A DNA stretch of 17,698 nucleotides, from positions 1 to 17,698 of the forward strand of contig JAFBAM010000287.1 in NCBI GenBank assembly GCA_019247755.1, read 5' to 3'. The notes under the pieces were generated by a model. It was given only the letters and a program-made list of their open reading frames with translations. It was not told the origin of the DNA and made no database searches. Origin of the DNA: Sphingomonas sp. (GTDB taxonomy: Bacteria > Pseudomonadota > Alphaproteobacteria > Sphingomonadales > Sphingomonadaceae). This document shows, piece after piece, positions 14,133-17,698 of the stretch. Numbering within the stretch: position 1 is the first letter of the stretch; each line of letters starts with the position of its first letter. Made by a program: the position numbers and the translations under genes.

Positions 14133-15662
14133 TCATGTAGCCGTGCGGTAAAGTTCGCTGCCCACCCCACGCCAAACCAGGCGCAGGTCACGAACAAAAC
14201 GGTGGTCGTAGGGCGGCCCGTTGATCAGCCACACGTAGTCGAACTTGTCGCGCGGCACCTGGGCAAGCGCTTCGTCGATCGTGCGGTACACACCGTCATG
14301 CGTGCCGTTCGGACGCACCACTTCGGACGGGCTCGCGGCGAAAGCACCCGCGTCACGATATTTGAGCTCGAGCAGGTTATGCCCGGCGGTAATCCATTGA
14401 TCGTTCGAGAACCCGCTTCGGCGGGCGATGACCAGGCCGCCGAGATGGATGTCGCGATAGAGCGCCCACGGCTCGGCATAAGCCAAGCCATAAAAAGACG
14501 CGACACGCGCCCCCTTAGGGACGACGTTCAGCGCTTGCAGCTTCGTTTGCTGCTGGTTTGAGGCCGTCGCCAGGCTGACGGTCGTCCCAGCCAGCCGAAC
14601 TGCAAAGAATGCTAAGCCGAGCAGCGCGAATGCATTGCCGAGACGACGATCGCGCGGCTCGCGAAAGCCGATCGCGATGAGGGCGACGGCGAACAGATAA
14701 GGGAGCAGCCGGACGTCTGCATAAGCGGAATCGAAAATGTAGCGCGGCAGCAGAATGAAGCAGGCTGCCAGCAGGATCGCGGCCAATGCCAAGTTGCGCG
14801 AGAATGTCAGCTTCGGGCTGACGATCGCGAACAGGATGACCAATCCCGCGATCTCCAGTGACGTCACGTCGAACGGGCCCCAGCGGTCGCGCAACACGCC
14901 CATCAGCCCGACCCACTTGGCGTCCCAGTCGAACCAGCCGGATCCGACACCGCCGGCGCTATGGATTGGCGTGATGAGCATTGCGACCAGCGGCAAAGCC
15001 ATCACCGATACTTGCAGAGCCGCGGCGATTGCCGCCCGGATCCAGGATCGGCCGCGTCCATTTATCCGCACCGCCTCGGCGGAAAAGCACAAAAGGATCA
15101 AGAGCGACCATCCGTAGATGTGCGCGAAGAAGACAGGGATCGCGATGGCGGCGAACAAAGCAGATCGAAGCCTCAGCTTCTCTCGCCTTGCGAGGTGCAG
15201 CCAGAGCCCGAAGGCAAGGAAAGCAAGCGCCAGCGATAACGTGAAGTTCAAGAAGCCGAAGAGGAACGGAAAGCCGTAGATGAAGGGTAGCGCGAAAATG
15301 GCCGTCGGCGGTACCGGGCCGTGAATCTCGCGCGCGACCCAGAGGAAGCCGGCGGCGGTCATCGGCGGGATCGCCAGCACGATCAGCTTCACCGCAAGCT
15401 CGAGCCCGAAAAGCTTTGCCAGCGGAAGGATCAGCAGGTCGACGCCAAGGTTACCGATCGGTGCCCAGCTGAACCCGTAATAACGCTGCAGCAACGGGTC
15501 ATGATCGACGTCGAGCTCGACCCGATAGTGGCCGAGATGACCCGGCAAATCGACCAGCGGCGGGATGGGCGGATAGAGCAACGGAATCATTGTCGCGAGC
15601 ACGACCAGAACGAGAAACCAGCGTTCCTCCCACCACCGCCGCGCCTGGCCGTTTTCCCCCAT
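14133..15662 (-). CDS. Large GT-C-like membrane protein, tandem paralogue A
   Basis: A 509-residue protein with about ten hydrophobic segments. The first external loop reads PPIPPLVDLPGHLGHYRVEL, the more canonical version of the Asp-Leu-Pro-x-His-Leu pattern of GT-C enzymes, while paralogue B has Met in place of the Pro. It shares PFLFGFLNFTLS, GFSNDQWITAGHNLLELKY and KFDYVWLINGPPYD with paralogue B. It probably transfers a sugar from a polyprenyl-phosphate donor outside the inner membrane, but substrate and acceptor are unknown. As first gene of the minus-strand operon it has an 88-base divergent gap to the gene at 15751. The start at 15662 gives a good N-terminus (MGENGQARRWWEERW) although the ribosome site is weak. 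Confidence 0.78.
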   Translation of the reverse strand: MGENGQARRWWEERWFLVLVVLATMIPLLYPPIPPLVDLPGHLGHYRVELDVDHDPLLQRYYGFSWAPIGNLGVDLLILPLAKLFGLELAVKLIVLAIPPMTAAGFLWVAREIHGPVPPTAIFALPFIYGFPFLFGFLNFTLSLALAFLAFGLWLHLARREKLRLRSALFAAIAIPVFFAHIYGWSLLILLCFSAEAVRINGRGRSWIRAAIAAALQVSVMALPLVAMLITPIHSAGGVGSGWFDWDAKWVGLMGVLRDRWGPFDVTSLEIAGLVILFAIVSPKLTFSRNLALAAILLAACFILLPRYIFDSAYADVRLLPYLFAVALIAIGFREPRDRRLGNAFALLGLAFFAVRLAGTTVSLATASNQQQTKLQALNVVPKGARVASFYGLAYAEPWALYRDIHLGGLVIARRSGFSNDQWITAGHNLLELKYRDAGAFAASPSEVVRPNGTHDGVYRTIDEALAQVPRDKFDYVWLINGPPYDHRFVRDLRLVWRGVGSELYRTAT

Positions 15663-15674
15663 GACGGCACGCTA

Positions 15675-15686
15675 GCGACTAGTCGC
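15675..15686. promoter_or_regulatory. 12-base perfect palindrome in a divergent gap
   Basis: GCGACTAGTCGC is a perfect palindrome 13 bases upstream of the minus-strand gene start (15662) and 65 bases from the plus-strand gene at 15751. Its position suits an operator controlling both glycosyltransferase-like units. The same gap has a TTAACCAT sequence (15721-15728), which resembles a CtrA half-site but lacks a second half. No convincing -35/-10 pair was found. Confidence 0.25.
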
Positions 15687-15750
15687 GGATTGTCCACGTG
15701 AGGGCGGTCCTTACGCGCCGTTAACCATCTTGCCCCTAAGCCTCGGCGCG

Positions 15751-17319
15751 ATGGACGCCGCGTCATTCCTGCGCGCCCCTGCTACGGGCTACCGCGTCAA
15801 AGCGCGCGTGACGCCGCTGCGCCTGGCGGTCGCGCTGATCTTCCTGGCGTTGGCCGTCCGCCTAACGGGACTGTCGTCCCGGCCGATGTGGCTCGACGAA
15901 GCGTTCAGCGCCTGGTTCTCGACGCAAAGCTTTCATTACCTCTGGCACATCTTGCCAACCTACGAGGCTCACCCACCGCTCTATTACTCGTTGCTGAAAT
16001 GCTGGCGCTTCCTGTTCGGTGGAGACGCCGTCGCGTTGCGCTCCATTTCCGTCGTGCTGGGCGTCGCTACCATCCCCGTCCTGATCGCCGTCGCCGACGA
16101 GCATGAACGGCTTTGCCCAAGCGGACGGCCGTTGCTTCGCGCCGGGCTGGCTGCATTTCTGGCCGCGTGCTCGCCGATGCTCGTGATCCTCGACCAGGAG
16201 CCGCGGCCCTACCCGCTACTCATCCTCGCCTACACCACCGCCATCCTCGGCCTACTTCGTTTGAGCCGCCAGTTCGGCGCCGGCGGCGCAGGAGATTGGC
16301 GTTCATGGGCCCTGCTCGGCGCCGGCACCGAGTTGACTTTGTGGTCGCACAGCCTCGGCGTGCTTTATGCCGCCTGCCTGGGGCTGGCGCTGCTTCCGGC
16401 CTGGTTAAAACGCCCGACAAATCGCGCGCGATTTGTTCGCGGCATCGCGGTCGGAATCGCCGTGGTGGCCGCGTACGTCCCCTGCTTGGTCCTCATCTCG
16501 GGCCGCGCGCAGGACTGGAGCACGAACTGGCTCGCCTGGTCGCCCGACATGCTGTTGCAGCTGCTGGTGCTTTACACCGTGCCCGTCGAAGCGTTGACGG
16601 TCGGATCCGCCGTCGCCGCTCTGGCGATGGCCCTCCTAATCAAGCGGGCGCTCTCGTCGACCTATGCATCGGACGGCTGGAACGCCGATCGATCGATGCT
16701 GCTGCTGTGGCTCGGCCCGCCGATGTTCGCCGCATTGATCTCGGCGTTCTTTATTCCGGTGTTCCTGGCTCGAACGCTCTCGGCCACCCTGATCCCGGCC
16801 TACCTGATGATCGCGGGCGCAATTGCTCGCAGCGACGATGCGCGCGAGCGCCGCATCATCACCGCCGCCATCTGCATCACTCTGCTCCCATGCGCATTCA
16901 CCGTCGCACTCCGCCCGTCGGCTGAACGGTGGGACCTGCTTTCGGCCTATCTTTCGCGCAATGTTAGCGCCGACGATCAGGTTTGGCTGTACCCCGCCGA
17001 CAGCGCGCTGCCTCTTGACGCCATCGGCCGAAAGCTTCCGGGCACCGTGCGCCCGATCCCCGAGCCCTTCCCGACGCTGGGATTCAAAGGCCCCATCCGC
17101 GCAGGCTGGCCGGCGACCGTCTCGCTGACGCCGGCGCAAGCGGCCGAGTTCGCGTCCGATCCTAAGGTCAAGGACGTGCCGGCGATCTGGCTGGTGACCC
17201 GCCAGAGCGGGATCTTCGACCCGCGCAACGACGTTCCGGCCGCGCTCGCGCAGGTGCGCCGCGCCGGGCAGGTCCAGGAGTGGGGCTATATCAACGTCAC
17301 GCCTTACTATCGGCGCTGA
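15751..17319 (+). CDS. PMT/ArnT-like (GT-C) membrane glycosyltransferase
   Basis: A 522-residue protein with about ten hydrophobic segments and a soluble C-terminal part of about 130 residues. The first external loop has RPMWLDEAFSAW (D49, E50) and, about 24 residues later, HPPLYYSLLKCW (74-85); DQEPRPYPLLIL (148-159) fits the next conserved R-x-Y block. This is the standard layout of the PMT_2/ArnT group, which moves sugars from polyprenyl-phosphate donors to lipid A, proteins or glycans. The exact acceptor is unknown. Either the ATG at 15751 or a TTG at 15730 could be the start; neither has a clear ribosome site and the ATG is preferred. It diverges from the tandem pair of GT-C-like genes. 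Confidence 0.85.
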   Translation: MDAASFLRAPATGYRVKARVTPLRLAVALIFLALAVRLTGLSSRPMWLDEAFSAWFSTQSFHYLWHILPTYEAHPPLYYSLLKCWRFLFGGDAVALRSISVVLGVATIPVLIAVADEHERLCPSGRPLLRAGLAAFLAACSPMLVILDQEPRPYPLLILAYTTAILGLLRLSRQFGAGGAGDWRSWALLGAGTELTLWSHSLGVLYAACLGLALLPAWLKRPTNRARFVRGIAVGIAVVAAYVPCLVLISGRAQDWSTNWLAWSPDMLLQLLVLYTVPVEALTVGSAVAALAMALLIKRALSSTYASDGWNADRSMLLLWLGPPMFAALISAFFIPVFLARTLSATLIPAYLMIAGAIARSDDARERRIITAAICITLLPCAFTVALRPSAERWDLLSAYLSRNVSADDQVWLYPADSALPLDAIGRKLPGTVRPIPEPFPTLGFKGPIRAGWPATVSLTPAQAAEFASDPKVKDVPAIWLVTRQSGIFDPRNDVPAALAQVRRAGQVQEWGYINVTPYYRR

Positions 17320-17367
17320 CCGTTTCGCTCCCGTTCAATTCCCAGCAAGCTTCGATGATTTAGCCCG

Positions 17368-17388
17368 TCCTCTATCTTGAGGAGGAGG
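17368..17388 (+). promoter_or_regulatory. Strong ribosome site partly inside a small hairpin
   Basis: GAGGAGGAGG (17379-17388) is the strongest Shine-Dalgarno sequence in the window and fixes the start of the EF-hand gene at 17395. TCCTC (17368-17372) can pair with GAGGA (17379-17383) around a six-base loop, covering the first part of the site. Because the site is a repeat, the uncovered GGAGG could still be used, so real control by this hairpin is doubtful. Confidence 0.4.
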
Positions 17389-17394
17389 CACTCA

Positions 17395-17698
17395 ATGACC
17401 AGGCTTCTGATCGGCGGCGCCGTCGCCGCGCTTGTCGTCGCAACCGCACCAGCAATCGCGCAGCCCGCACCCCCACCGCCCCCGGGCGTCGCGCAGGGAA
17501 CCGCGGTCGCGCCGGCCGCACCGCAGATGCGCACACAGGTACGCGTCATGTACGACCGCGAGATGACGCGCGACGAAGCGGTCAAGCACGTTCGAGAGAT
17601 GTTCGCAAAGCTCGATACCAATCGCGATGGTGTCGTCACGCGAGAGGAAATCGACGCGCTCCACCAGAAGATGATGGGCGCGATGGGCATGGCCGGGG
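17395..17698 (+). CDS. Secreted EF-hand calcium-binding protein, N-terminal part
   Basis: The frame is open from the ATG to the window edge, giving 101 residues; the C-terminus is missing. A signal peptide (MTRLLIGGAVAALVVATAPA) ends in an AIA-Q cleavage site after residue 22. A Pro/Ala-rich segment (23-44) follows, then a helix (EAVKHVREMFAKL) and a complete EF-hand loop: D74, N76, D78, G79, T82 and E85 in the expected 1-3-5-6-9-12 places, followed by a Met-rich helix. The protein should bind calcium in the periplasm or outside. Similar small EF-hand proteins are common in sphingomonads; a second EF-hand is likely beyond the edge. It is preceded by a strong ribosome site. Confidence 0.85.
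   Translation, partial: MTRLLIGGAVAALVVATAPAIAQPAPPPPPGVAQGTAVAPAAPQMRTQVRVMYDREMTRDEAVKHVREMFAKLDTNRDGVVTREEIDALHQKMMGAMGMAG

Larger units (their letters stand above)
12509..15662 (-). repeat. Tandem duplication of a membrane glycosyltransferase-like gene
   Basis: The genes at 14133-15662 and 12509-14062 encode collinear proteins of similar length. Long stretches are nearly identical, for example AVKLIVL, IPPMTAAGFLWVARE, PPTA.FALPFIYG and GFSNDQW, and the similarity runs to the C-terminus. The copies are in the same orientation, 70 bases apart. Differences are spread throughout, so the duplication is old and both copies seem to be kept under selection. Confidence 0.88.

Overview
The window reads as ordinary chromosomal DNA from an alphaproteobacterium, most likely a sphingomonad. 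This is judged from the strongly GC-rich codon use, the HNH protein with the MYHPELIRHPE-type N-terminus, the GluQ/HIG1/PduO-type run, the yggT-folD-marC run, and a REP-like inverted repeat whose arms read like TCATCCTGAACTCGTTTCAG. The taxonomic call is an inference from family resemblance. I see no rRNA, tRNA, CRISPR array, insertion sequence or phage gene.

Left part (1-3802). The 3' end of galU converges on a stand-alone receiver protein, with a palindromic repeat between them. The receiver carries Glu where the phospho-accepting Asp should be. Then come a small, less GC-rich two-helix membrane ORF, an HNH endonuclease on the minus strand, and a plus-strand run of gluQ (tRNA-Asp Q34 glutamylation), a HIG1-domain membrane protein and a PduO-type cobalamin adenosyltransferase.

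Middle part (3875-8531). egtB and egtD overlap and encode the core ergothioneine enzymes. They are followed within 24 bases by a chain of four genes (YggT, FolD, a secreted NTF2-like protein, MarC), each joined to the next by an ATGA overlap. The whole block could be one long transcript, and the tight stops and starts suggest translational coupling.

Right part (8533-17319). This is a cell-envelope glycan locus built almost entirely of membrane proteins. It holds an STT3-like GT-C protein, a GtrA-type small flippase-like protein, a SAM methyltransferase of the kind found beside polyprenyl-phosphate sugar transferases, a GtrB/DPM1-like family 2 glycosyltransferase with two C-terminal membrane helices, a tandem pair of closely related large GT-C-like proteins, and a PMT/ArnT-like GT-C protein. 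Together they look like a lipid-linked sugar pathway: the GT2 enzyme loads a sugar on undecaprenyl phosphate, the GtrA-like protein flips it, and several GT-C enzymes transfer it outside the inner membrane. No Wzx/Wzy/ABC export genes are visible, so this resembles a decoration system for lipid, polymer or protein more than a polymer assembly cluster. Four different candidate acceptor enzymes around one donor-making pair is the most interesting feature. The window ends in a secreted EF-hand protein cut by the edge.
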